Positions 1 through 11,292 of a stretch of 64,000 nucleotides of DNA are shown here, piece by piece. Origin of the DNA: Earliella scabrosa (taxonomy: Eukaryota; Basidiomycota; Agaricomycetes; Polyporales; Polyporaceae); contig JABYQQ010000011.1 of assembly GCA_022605405.1 (NCBI GenBank), forward strand, positions 434,001-498,000, given 5' to 3'. The notes beneath the pieces are model-generated. The model had not been told where the DNA came from. It made no database searches and was given only the letters and a program-made list of their open reading frames with translations. Position numbers and translations under genes: made by a program. Position 1 is the first letter of the stretch. Each line of letters opens with the position of its first letter.

Positions 1-214
1 CTCTTACCCAGCTCCACCATGTGTCGTATGCCAAAGCTCAGACGACTCATTTGCACACTCTCAAAGCCTCGAACACCGTCGTACAAGGCTTCAAGATTCA
101 TTATCGCACGACGGTGTGCCTCCAATGGTACAGGTCATCGTACGTCGTCTTGTCATTCCTCCTGGCTCTCAGCTCGTCCTCATACCCTGCCTTTGCACCG
201 TGCAGTCTCTTCCG

Positions 215-1130
215 CTGTCCATCCTCGAACAGACCCACACTGACCGCGAGACAGTGACTGGCGTTCAAGCCGTCTGCTCGTGTCGCGACGCTCCGGCAGG
301 AGCCCCTTCACCTCGCCGTCCCCGGGTATGTAGCGCCACGATCGCCTCCGTCAGTCTCTCCCCCCTTCCTGTCCACCTATCCTCGCTGAATCGAGACACC
401 GGTTTGTAGTCGCTACCCTCTGGCCCTCTGCTACACGTCCCTCCCCCATTGTGCTCGACGCATCCTGACATCCAGCGCCCGGTGACGCCGGTTTGGCATC
501 CGTATCGCTCGGCACACATGGGGTCGTACTCGCTCTGCCTGTTCCACACAAGTATCCGGGGCTTTGCGCTTACTTCTCCCTGTTCTCTGCCCCCCGTTCC
601 CGCGCCAGAGGGACGAAGCCAGACCGCTCGGACCAACGCTCGGCTTCCCTTCTACAGCAGGCAGCAGAGCTTTGGTCTCCGCCTCCTTCTTCCAAGTCCA
701 GAAGTCACGCTTGCACATTCACGACCTTCCGCTTCCACACGACAAGCTCCGCACCATCCTCGGCGACACGGGCATGACGCCCATCGCCTCCACAGCAGCG
801 CGAGCTCTCCGCGCGCCCAGGACGAGTGCAACGTTGACGTCCAGGCGATGGGACTGACCCGCGCTCGTTCTCTGCGCCTGCGTTCTGCCAGCTCGACCTG
901 GCTTCCTCCGCACACACATTGACTGGTACTGGCATCCGTTAGGATCACGATAGCCGCGGGCGCGAAATTGTCCTTGGAATCGAGCGCATCGGCATGCAAC
1001 CAATCGGTCGTACTCGGTCGCGTGCGCGGGGCCGTGCTAGTCGAGCTCGTGCGCTAGTGGGAGGCTGTCGTCTGTGGACGCGGATTGAGACACCTATGGC
1101 AGCGCAGACGGAGCCGAATGAATAGGAGAT
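215..1130. repeat. Decayed dispersed repeat, copy 1 (second copy near 60.05-61.0 kb)
   Basis: This stretch resembles 60,045-61,000 in the same orientation. Shared blocks include the sequence around 'gaccgcgagacagtgac', the following 'cgtgtcgcgacgctccgg', and the block near 840-1,080 ending in 'gtgggaggctgtc'. The copies differ by many substitutions and indels, and neither keeps a shared long reading frame, so I read it as an old non-coding duplication or an unclassified decayed element. The rest of 1-1,723 shows no gene I can support. Confidence 0.55.
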
Positions 1131-1723
1131 TCTATACATGTCGCATAGGATGGCGATGAGCAAAACAGATTTGAGGTCATACAGCGGCTTTCGAACTATC
1201 ATCGGACAGCAAGATTTAGGCGTAAGGCGGTCCTCGTGCGTTGCGAGAAAGTCCCCTTGTGAAAAATATCTCACACATTGTCATGACACGGCTTCTGCAG
1301 CCATGTTGCTAGAACACAGGGTGGACAGGCTTCAGACTGCAGAGGCTCAAGAGTGGATGAGCGCGGGTGATATGCGTAGTGATACACATGCTATGTTCTC
1401 GTTTCCCAGACCGAGCAATTGGGTGTCCTTGTTGGTGTAACACCGTCAGCATGGGTCGGAGATAGGCCGTTGGTTCATTCAGAAAAGAGTCTGAGGCGGT
1501 AACTGACGTGTCGGAGGGTGTGGTGGAACGGCGGCCGTGCGCCCCGCTCATTTGCCATCCTTCGTTGTGCTTCTGTGAGGAATGTTCATAGGAGCATAAG
1601 CACTGCGGACCAGCATCCTAGGTCCTATCGAGGCTTATTAGTATTATACCAACGCAGACGGCCGCGGGCGGGCGGGCGGCCAGGCCCGGATCAGGAAACA
1701 CCCCCCGTGCTGATAAGGGCCTA

Positions 1724-2682
1724 CAGAAATTGACGCGACCCGGCGCGACGTGCCGCGACCGCGTCAATTCCGCGTCACTTTCGCGTCACTCACACCTCAG
1801 TCACATCAGGTCAGAGTACCAACCTTCTGGCGCACTCGCGCGTTGAGATCCCTGGTATATACGAGCTGAAACCTTTAAAACAAGGCTTGAAAGCTGTATT
1901 AGAGCGACTCAAACCAGGTAGCCGGGCAGAGAATACTCGTCCCGTCACAAGTAGAACCTTTGACGCGCGTTGCTCGCGTCACTGCCGCGTCAGTTCCGCG
2001 TCACTGCCCGCGTCTGAGTCGCGTCACGCTCGCGTCACACTCGCGGCACGTCGCGTCTGAGTCGCGTCTGTTTGCTGTAGTCGCGTCAACGTCGTGTCAG
2101 TCTCGCGTCAGTACTTCAGTCTCGCGCCAGTGTCGCTGCGGCGCTGCGGTATTGATGCGTGAGCTTTTTGTACTAAACTTTTGCTTGTCTTCCACGGTTT
2201 GTCCTGGTCCTGTAGGTGTCCTGTGACCGTCATCTCGAATATTACATACAACTACACTCGAAGATAAGTCGGATCCTCATGGTGCTGCGTCCCCTATACA
2301 AGAGGTTATACTGGAACTGGTGGCTTATGTAAGGATTTATAAAGTGTTCTGGTTCTCAGTCTGTAGTAACAGGAATATAGTACTGGTTGACAACAGGCCA
2401 TGGCAATACTTACCAGAAGCAATGGGTTATCTCTGACACATCCTGACCTCAATCCCAGACCTGCCGTCATGACTAACTGACCCTCTGTAACTGCCGCCAC
2501 CAGATATTATCTTACTCTTCTCAAAGAAGTATTGCTATAACCTAGTATAGGTCCTCAAAAAAAGCCTGAAGTGCCTCTGAAATCGCGTTGAAACGGCTCT
2601 CGCGTCAAACGGCGCGCGCATCGGTCCGCGTCACTCCGCGTCAGTTCGCGTCACCTCGTGCCGGGTCGCGTCAATTTACCTG
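1724..2682. mobile_element. Non-autonomous TIR DNA element with GCGTCA subterminal repeats
   Basis: The two ends carry a perfect 18-bp inverted repeat (aaattgacgcgacccggc at 1,727-1,744, reverse complement at 2,660-2,677), bounded by CAG and CTG. Inside, the hexamer GCGTCA or its complement recurs at least 15 times in three clusters (about 1,730-1,790, 1,960-2,115 and 2,590-2,680), mostly as (T/C)CGCGTCA. No transposase frame is present. Clustered short motifs next to the ends are typical of transposase binding sites in non-autonomous DNA elements. I could not find a convincing target-site duplication, so the exact ends and superfamily are open. Confidence 0.6.
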
Positions 2683-2940
2683 TGCCCTGCTGATAACCAG
2701 CAATGTTCTGTAATAACGGATAATTGCAGAACATTATGGCTGATTGTCACAGAATGCACTCTATGGCCCAATAAGTTTAGTGCTGTTCTGGTATAGTGGA
2801 ATACTCGCCAATTATCCGCCAATTTCATGCATTTTGAGAAATTTCCTTGATGGTACGCACTACTATACTACTACTTCATAGCACAAGTCATCGTCCAAAT
2901 GTTTGATACTCATTATAAAATACAAGTATACTAGGAGTAC

Positions 2941-3660
2941 ACGATGACAACGTAGCGACAAGAGAGCGAACGAGAGAGCGGACCGCAGGAGGCTAGCAGG
3001 CGGACAAGGAAGTGGGTGGGTGAGAGGGCAGGCTGACGAGAGAAGGCATCAAGAGAGCGGGCCAACAAGAGGGCAGTAAGAGAGCGGGCAGACAAGAAAG
3101 CGGCTGGACGAGAGAGCAGGCAGATGAGCAGGCAGAAGCAGGCGGCGGACGAGCAGGTGGCGAGAGGTCGCGGATGAGAGAGCAGGCGGGAGAGAGAGCG
3201 GACAGAACAGAAAACGAGCCGACGAGTGAGAGGGTGGGCGGACTAGAGAGCGGGCAGACTTGAGGAGGACAGACGGACTTGAGGGCGGGCGGATTGGATG
3301 GGAGGCGGTGGATGACCAGGCAACGACAGAGGGGGCGGACAAGAGCGCGGGCGGATGAGAGCGCGGGCAGCGGATGAGCGGGCGGACAGGAGAGTGGGGA
3401 GACGACGAGAGGGCAGACAGACCAGAGAATGGGCAGATAAAAGGGCGGGTGGACAAGAGGATATACGACGAGAGAGTGGGCAGACGAGAGGGTGGGCCAC
3501 GAGAGAGCGGACGGACAAGAGAGCGGGTGAGAGAGCGGTGACCGGGCGACGAGAGAGTGGCAGGTGGACGATGAGAGGGTGGGTGGATGACTCACGAGAG
3601 GACGCACGGACGACCCATGAGAGAGCGGGCAAATGGATGAGAGACAAGGCCAGCAGAGTT
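2941..3660. repeat. GA-rich degenerate minisatellite
   Basis: About 700 bp of strongly strand-asymmetric purine-rich repeats built from variants of 'gagagcgggcagacgagagg', with unit lengths that are multiples of about 4 bp. It is open in several frames on both strands, giving Arg/Gly/Asp-rich or Ser/Pro/Leu-rich hypothetical peptides, as expected for such a simple sequence. I do not call a gene. Confidence 0.75.
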
Positions 3661-4506
3661 GTCCGTAGTCGCTGTGTCCATGGCTGGTCGCTGTGCCCGG
3701 GATCATCCGCATAGATGCGCTAGTCCTGTGCCCTATGTACCGCTAACGGGGCCGCCTTGCATATCCTGAAGCCCGTCGTGTCCTACTCCAGCGGATGTGC
3801 AGAGAAGCGGGTGGGTGGGCGAGGACGAGAAGAAAGGCAGACAAGGGAGGCGAAAAGTGAGGGCGGAAGGTGCATGACGCGGCACCATTCAAACTCCGCC
3901 CGCATGTCTCCGAGTCGCAAGCGCCTGTCGCCACAGTTGTAAGAATTGGAGGACGTCCAGGAATTCGTTATTTCCGCGTTCCAGCGCTCCACCGGTCCAG
4001 CGGCTGGACTCGGGCCGAGCTTAGGCGCCCCGGAGGTGAAGGGCCCATCTCAAAGGAAGGTCGACTGCGTTACACTAACCGGTAGTTTCGGGCGGATGCA
4101 GCCTTCGTTTGCACACCTACATAACGAGATGCGAGGTTTTACTGTACATAGTACCTGTAAGAGTCCCTTTGTTGTTGATCAACGGGCCATGGAAACCATG
4201 GCTAGCGGTCGGATTCATAATGTCAATATCAACAGTATGATGTCACTTGTAGGCCTGTTCTGAATGTACGGAGTATTGCTATAACTCGGAGTCTCTCTCT
4301 ATCTTCAATGTGTTGCACGACGCTCAAGAATGATCAGCAAGCTTGGTGAACGCACTGAGTTTGTTCAGGACTGCCGGCGCTTCGGAATGTGGCTGGGATT
4401 TCTAATATAGTCCATTACAACCCCCCTATCATAGTGCCTACGGTGGACTGATACAGAAGCCTTGCAAGTACAACATTTTCTGGGGGAAATATGGACATGG
4501 GAGGGC
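3661..4506. other. No gene seen; flank of the KDZ insertion
   Basis: No supported coding sequence. A ~45-bp segment near 3,950-3,998 resembles, in inverted orientation, 14,120-14,170 on the other side of the inserted transposon (shared core 'gcgttccagcgctcca'). Confidence 0.5.
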
Positions 4507-4514
4507 ACTTTGTG
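4507..4514. repeat. Target-site duplication, left copy (actttgtg)
   Basis: The 8 bp directly outside the left TIR are identical to the 8 bp directly outside the right TIR at 14,051-14,058. An 8-bp duplication fits the Zisupton/KDZ group. Confidence 0.93.
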
Positions 4515-5203
4515 CACCTGATCATCACAACATCCCGGATCAACTAGCCTGCCAAGCACCCCCCCTTTTGCCTAGCTAACGAAGCCAGAAGGCTTATCCC
4601 CCGCTCACTGCCAATAGCACTGGCAGTAATTCCTGATTCCCTTGTTGGGAAACACTACCTCCCGCCCTATATCCCATCAACTCCCTCTCTTGCCGAGCTC
4701 TCGCCGGCCATCCCCGAGTCCCCCTCGTAGCCGAGGAGGAGTAGTGCATCAGCGCCCTTCCTCGGCTATCGTCCGCCCTCCCGCCACGCTCGCATCAGCC
4801 CGCCTGCGCGCCCATCAGCCCGCCCGCGCGCTCATCGTCTCCGCGCCCTTCCCGCCGCTGTCTCCGACAGCGAGCTCGCTATCTCGGTCAGTTCTCCTCC
4901 GTTTCGCTCCATTCTTTTTGTATTACTGTACTTATTACTTCCGCGAATACAATGGTGCATGCGTCCTTACAATAGCAGCGCTACACGGAGGAGGACTCGG
5001 GGCGGGGTGGAATTGGGGGAGAGTGCCAAGGCACGCTCAGCCACCGGCATCGCGGCCGTGCACGGATGGCGTCATCGGCCCAGACGCTGTGCCTGATGAA
5101 GGCATGGAATCATCAGGTAAGCTGATGCGCGCACCGGCATTGAACGGCATGTCCTGCGCGCACCGGCATAGAACGGCATCCCCGCCCTCGCAGCGCGCGC
5201 GCC
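4515..5203 (+). repeat. Left terminal inverted repeat of the KDZ element
   Basis: Matches the reverse complement of about 13,362-14,050 collinearly from the outer CACCTGATCA to the inner GC-alternating tract near 5,190-5,203, where the two copies diverge. It contains a 201-codon open frame that also appears in the right TIR; because it is a by-product of GC-rich non-coding sequence duplicated in both TIRs, I do not call it a gene. Confidence 0.92.
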
Positions 5204-5342
5204 CTCCCGGTCATCGCATAGCGCGCGGGACCCTCTACCTCTACTGATCATCTTATCACTAGTATTTGCACATGTTAGTTCATGTACTTACACCCGCACA
5301 ATGTATAGACATGCACGCTTCTCCCTCAAGTGGAGGTTCGCC

Positions 5343-8300
5343 ATGGCACGCAACGGCGGAGTATCACGCAAGATCACTATTCTCGGAGCCACAGGGCGCA
5401 GCAAGCACCGCGTCGGGGGTCCCAAGAAGCAAACCGTCGGCATCAAAAAGTTCCCTGAAGCTCAACAAAAGGCCCATGAGGACTACCAGAATCTCATACA
5501 TGGTAGGAATGGGGTAAGACTCTATACCATTAGCTAACCGGTATACGGTACACAGGCCTGAGTTCGAAGAGCCGCCGAATCCTTGCGGAACTGCGTCACG
5601 ATGACACCGAGGTCGCTCCAGATCGAGACGAGCAAGTCGAGATGATGATGGTGGGCGATAGCCAGGACTGGGAGGACGTGAACGAGCCCGGCAGCATGGG
5701 CGTCGCGAATGAGGAGGCGGTTGCTGCCGCACTTCGCGATCTACTGGACGCCCGGTAAGCATTAAGGTTTGTATGCGATCGCTTCTGAATCTCACGATGT
5801 CATAGGCTCGGCTATCGGCAGTATAAGGACAAGCGAACATGGAGAAATCGTATTGAGACCATGGACGCACGCTGGCAAGAACTTATGCCACGCATTATGG
5901 TGGCATATCTACAATGGAAGTACCGCACCACCCCTTCTCGTGAGCCCACCCCACCCGCGCAGGAGAACGCCACACCGACCGAAGAAGAGGTCCCTGATGC
6001 TCAGGCTCAAACCGGCTCCCCCGACTACGATCTCGATCTTGATTGCCTTGACTTCTACACTCTCAAGAGCACCCTTCATGTTCCCCGCACCTCCTCTCAC
6101 AGTCCTGCCGAGGCCCTCGTGCTCCATGGTTTTCTTGGTGCGACTCCGGACAATCCCTCCATAGCTGTCTCGTTGGAGACGCTGGAACTGTTCCGCGACA
6201 TTCGTCGCTTCAAAGCCTCGTATAGCGTCGAAGCGTTCACCAAGCTGCTCTGCTACAGATATTATGTTTGTAAGATCAATACCCCAATGAATCCCTATCT
6301 AACTGCACGTTCTAGATCCCCTACCGTCGACGGTATCGAAAGGCAATATCCGACGCGTTTGACGTCTACCTGACGTTGATGGACGCAGTCGACAAGAAGG
6401 TTCAAGGAGCTTTAGGGCGCGGCGCAGACCATTGGCGTGCACGTCATGCATGTCCGGCATGTAGCTATAAGGTGTGCGCCTCGGCTCGCTGCCGGATGTT
6501 GAGATACTGATGGTGCCTGAATATCAGGTCGAGGGCGAACGGCCGCCGGTCTTCGAGCGTATGATTGTGATGGACGGCAATAACTCGCTCAAGCGTATGG
6601 GTTCCGTCGGCAATCGCAAGGTCGGAGACACCCGAACATTTCACAGCGACTACTACATTCCCCAGGAAGAAGTCAATCAATTCGCTAATGAAGTGAAGTC
6701 TCGACAAACACAGCCACACGTCGAGGTCCCGGTCGCGGACGACGATGACGCCGAGGATGCGGAGATCGAAGATGGCGATCCCACTGACGGAGCCCCGGCC
6801 TCGGCATGTGCAAGTAACTGGAAGGCTGCCGCGGCCGACGAGAAAAAGAAGATGTGGGCGATATTCGAGGAGACGGGCGTTTTTGCCTCGGCCTGTCGGC
6901 ATGGCTTCATACTCTGGCTCATTGATATGATCCGGAGTGGTGAGCTGTAAGTGTCATTGGTATGGCCAATTCGCATGACTCATTTCAATTGTTGAAGTGC
7001 CAAGCTTCCCCTGGCAACTTCGAACCGAGTTCTCACCCTTCTGCAAGGCCCGATTATGATCGGGTTCGACATCGGCTGTACGTTCAAGACGACTCTCCTG
7101 GGTAGCAGCTTGGGCGAGACATTCAAAACATCGGGGTGTCAGGTCTGTGTGAATGCCTTCCATGGGTATTCACATTCCTATCCCTGCCAACTGGAGAACC
7201 ATCCCAATATCATCCGCGGCATGGGGCTGGAAGATCTCGAGACACTCGAGCGCATCTTCAGCGCCTCGAACAATCTGGCGATCGTCACTCGCTACGCGTC
7301 GGCATATCGGCGCCACCTGTTCCTCCACACGTACTTCCGTCATTGGGATGAAGAGAAGTACGCCAATCTCGGGACCATGCTCTACAACAATTATCTGCAG
7401 GCCCTCGATATCATTCGTTCCAAGACGCCCGTTGTCGAAGAGTCCCTCCAGTCTCTCCAGCTGACTCGGGATGACCTCGCCTCTTTCGAGCAGGACGAAC
7501 GCGCCTACTTCAAGACACTTCGTGACGAACTGCCGTGGGATGTTCATGCCGTCGCGTACGTCGAGGCGCTACAAGAGCTTCGCACAGCATGGTAAGTGTT
7601 CATTTGATCATAAGCACTCGGCATTGATGGTATGTCTTAGCGAAGCCCTGGGAATAGCCGACGACCGGTTCCTGGAGGCTGTGCCGAGGAACTATCAGTG
7701 GGCGTCCCCGACTACCGGTCCGACGGACTACAACGTCGATGTCTCTGCTACCAAGAAGCTCGAAACGCGCCGTCGCGAACTGGAGGAGACAGTCAGGCGT
7801 CTCACAACCCGCGTTATTGCCCTCGAGGTCGAGCTACAGATCAGCGTGCGATGGCAGCCCGGCGATGTTCAGTTCGAAGAAACTCGGAAGTATATTGCCA
7901 CGCGGAACTATCAACAGGCGCTCGGACGTCTACAGCGACTGGTAATTCAGCGGCTCTTTGAACTACATAAGTTGAACATCTCTCAAACAGGTGAGTAGCG
8001 TCTTGGTGTTATTGGATTCTAATGCGACATCTGACATATTGTACAGCATACCGGATGCGTACGCAGATCGCGAAGAGTCTGCAGAAGAGATGCAAGGCAA
8101 TCCGTACAGCAGTTCGACAATATAACGACGCGGCTGCGGCGTTGACACCCCCCCGTCCGCCGCTGGACTGGTCCCAGGTCTCGCACTTCAGCTTTCTCGA
8201 GGAGTTCACGCTGTTGCAGGACACACGGAACGATATTCGCGAGAAGAAGTGGGCCCAACCCCTCGTGCGGGAGACGATGCGTGCAGTCCGTCGTATCACT

Positions 8301-8804
8301 CGCGCGCACGAAGAAATAGAAGCTGTCAATCGAGAGGCGCGCAGAGTCCATACGTCCATTCATGACGAAGATCAGCTATTCACACAAGTCCAGCGCGATC
8401 TCGAAGCTCGGCGCGACCCACTGTTCGGCGCGGTGAACGATTACATCCGCCGCCGGCGCGGAGTTAATGCGCACATCCTCGCCCACCTTCTCCGCCTGTA
8501 CGCGATCGATGGCTTCTCCGGGGTTCCTTCTCCGGGGGTGCACTCGGGACCTCCCCGCGAAGACGTCATAGTTCATGATGGTCGGACCCGAGCGGCCCAC
8601 TCCCCCGGCTCCCTCCCTTCACCCATGGACCTCGATGACACGCAGGATTCTCTTTCAGGACCATCCGTGGACGTGCTAGCAAGTGCCGAAGCCACAGTGG
8701 TAGCTGCAGAGGACGGAGATGACATGCTTGGCGCAGACGAGCACGAGGAAGGCGCAATATCCGACTTAGTAGAACACATCTCCAACATTGCGCTAGTTAT
8801 GTAG
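5343..8804 (+). CDS. KDZ-family transposase (autonomous copy)
   Basis: Encodes the transposase predicted to cut and paste this element. Eight exons (5343-5502, 5556-5754, 5806-6265, 6316-6471, 6528-6946, 6998-7591, 7641-7990, 8047-8804) give 1,031 residues with no stop or frameshift. Visible family marks are a Cys pair CPAC at about residue 320, MDGNNSLKR with a candidate first catalytic Asp at about 341, GVFASACRHG, IGFDIGC with a second Asp near 488, CVNAFHGYSHSYPCQL, and GLEDLETLERIFSASN with a candidate acidic residue near 540. Assigning these as an RNase H-fold triad follows the family description and is not proven here. The C-terminal third is helical and charged, ending in an acidic tail. 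The start was chosen at the ATG in context GCCATGG; an in-frame ATG lies at 5301. One intron (6266-6315) uses a weaker GTTTGT donor, required to keep frame. Confidence 0.92.
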
Positions 8805-9601
8805 TGATACGCGTTCCGAATAATCGTTAGACAGGTGTCAATTGTGAATGTATACGTCTACTTTGTATATTGAATGTGTTACCTCACATTGGGGAGAAGT
8901 GCGGCAGGTAGAAATAGCTGCCCACGTTCATCATGCCCGACATTGGCTCGTACCCGCGAGGGACATTGGTCCATTCTGAACCCAATATCACTGCTAGCTC
9001 CGCCCGTTTCATAACATGCATAGCCTATATATAGTCCTTGAATGTTCGCCCAACAGCTCAGTATATATATTAACGTGTCGTCCTATGGGAGCTTGCCGGA
9101 CATGCTAACAGATGGTGCTATATGACACCGTTGTTCAGTTCATGGGCAAGGCAATGTACATAAATCATCAAAATTGAACTCCTAGTCGGAGTTGTATGCA
9201 GGAGTGACTGTGCAAATTTTGGTGGGGTGGGGCGAGGATGCGCACCCGGACGAAGCAAAACATGCTCTTAAGTGAGAGTGCATTTCGTGAAATGTTGTAC
9301 CGCGCACACTCCGAACGTGTTGCATCCATGTCGTTCCATGCACAAAGACACACGTCACAAAAATTCAGCAGCAAACTGTATATTACTGCTAGATTCTGAA
9401 TCCAAGATTTGAGAGCATTTGGTGGGGAGGATCTCTGGATCGGGTTGCGTTGGTGCTCGGAGGACCGTTCGAAGCAAGAGCGCTTAAGACACGATCAACT
9501 GGGGATCGATCGGCGCCTAGCATTGGTCGCCTCTTGTCGTCCACCATCACCTCCCTCTACTGTCGAGTCCGTCGCCTCCCAGTCGCCTCTCCCACTTCCC
9601 G
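8805..9601. other. Intergenic stretch inside the KDZ element
   Basis: About 800 bp between the transposase stop and the next start codon. It holds no supported gene; presumably it is the 3' UTR of the transposase and the promoter of the next gene. It is more AT-rich than the flanking genes. Confidence 0.6.
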
Positions 9602-11084
9602 ATGAGGATCAACGTCGAGAACGGTGCACCACGGACGGCGGGGCCCTACTGGGTCGTTCTGAGCCCGGATGGCCAGACCAACGGCATCCATGAGTATCAC
9701 CGGTACGTGCTTCCCCCAGCGGCTCGATCTCATCGAAGCACATACTGATTACGTCCAGGCCGGAGCGGATGGCCATCGAGCGCCACCCCGACCTGCTTCC
9801 CATCGTCGTGACATGCGTCAACTACGAGGATGCGTGCGATGTCAACCGGCTCAATGAGGAGATCTTCGCGAACGCCCCCGTCAACGACTACGCTTACCTC
9901 CATGCCCGATTCAACGCGAGCCAGTATCTCAAGCAGCTCCTCCGGAACCGTGGGTACAAGAAGCATCACTGTATTCGTATTGGGATCGAGACCGGCATCT
10001 GGGTCGGCTTTGAGTGGTGCGTCGCCCGGGTTCTCTCTATTCCCACGAGAATCACTCACTCTTTAACAGGCCCAACATCGATCACTTCACGGACTACAAG
10101 GGCGCGAAGTATCAAGGCTTCGCGGCGTTCAGCGACGCCCTCCAGTGGATGATCGAGAAGCAGCCGCACATGTCCCGGGCGCCTCGGACTGGTCCTCCAT
10201 CGCAGAGGATCCTGCCAGGTACCCCATCCAAGGCTGCCCCTGTCTCCGCTGCTCAGGCTGTGCCGGCCCCCACACACGCTACTCCGGCCTCCACTACTCC
10301 CACATACAGCATCCCCGTCCCCACTCCATCCGAACTCGCGTGTCGGACGTCGGTTGGCACCGAACTGCGCCTCGACCCCGCTTCGCAGGCTCTTTACGAC
10401 AGGATCTTCCCACCCGGGACCGCTCCCTACCTCGGGTCGTACAGCGTCTCTACCCCGGTCGCCCACACGCATGTCAAGCCCGAGCCCGCGGACGTCAAGC
10501 TCGAACAGCTTGACTTCGAGCTCGAGACCGGCAAAGTCAAGCCTGAGCACCTCAACGCCAACGTCAACGCGGGCGGAAGCAACATGGTGGGCTACGCGAG
10601 CCCTCTCAAGGACAAGGGCAAGGCGCGCGAGAGAGAAGGACCCACGGTCACCATCGCAACGCTTGGTGCCGTGGTGGCGCCGCCGCCGCCACCGCCTCCA
10701 ATCGCTGGACCGGAGCGTGCTCAGATGGCGTCATGTACGTACTCTTTGCCCGCACCAGAGGCTAATGTACTGATCTCTCCCACAGTCGTCCAGATGATGA
10801 TGCAGGCTCTCCCAGAGGCGACAGCCGGTTTACGAGCTGTCATCCGGCCTCTTCCATTGCAGGACCCGCTGGGGCCGACCACGCCTGCCGTCACGTTCGG
10901 CGCTCAAGCTGATGAGTGGCTCAGCAACCACGACATCGACGGGTACTTCTATCTAGACATCCTCCGCGCCCGCTTGTACAGCATCAACCGGCGTGCGTTT
11001 GCGTTCACCATGAGGGAGATGGGATGGAGCGAGGACGATTCCAACGCGTTCTGGGACCTCGTGGAGCTGCCTGGCGTTGAATAG
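9602..11084 (+). CDS. Transposon passenger protein with viroplasmin/RNase H1-N-like domain
   Basis: Four exons (9602-9702, 9759-10016, 10070-10734, 10786-11084) give 440 residues. Across the exon 2/3 junction the segment GIWVGFEW...DYKGAKYQGFAAFSDAL resembles the Caulimovirus viroplasmin / RNase H1 N-terminal fold, whose hallmark is an aromatic after Gly-Ile/Val followed by G-A-(K/R)-(Y/F)-(K/Q)-G-F. That fold binds RNA-DNA hybrids or double-stranded RNA in known members. No RNase H catalytic domain follows; instead there is a Pro/Thr-rich linker with K-x-E-rich repeats, a run of seven prolines near 10,680, and a conserved-looking C-terminal block. The third intron (51 bp, 10735-10785) is a multiple of three without a stop, so retention would also be translatable. 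Function in transposition is inference. Confidence 0.72.
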
Positions 11085-11292
11085 TCTGTGTCATGTGTAT
11101 CTTGTCCGCCGTACTGTGGTAATGTCATCTGTGTGTGTGTGCGTCCCCCAGCGACTGGTGCTTGGCGCAATGCCCATGTCACGTGAGAGTGTTGAGAACT
11201 GGAGGGCTGCCACATCACACCCACGCTGTCATCACGCCGTGCTTCTCTTCCCACCGACGCCCACAAAGAACAGCCCCACGTTCTCGCGCCTC

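Noticed and set aside
2993..3714. Long open frames on both strands in the GA-rich minisatellite (Ser/Pro/Leu-rich or Arg/Asp-rich peptides)
   Set aside because: Simple-sequence artefact: stops are absent in several frames at once.
4642..5247. 201-codon open frame, with a near-identical partner on the other strand at 13324-13923
   Set aside because: Both lie in the terminal inverted repeats of the KDZ element. The similarity reflects TIR identity, not a protein family, and no splice or start evidence supports coding.
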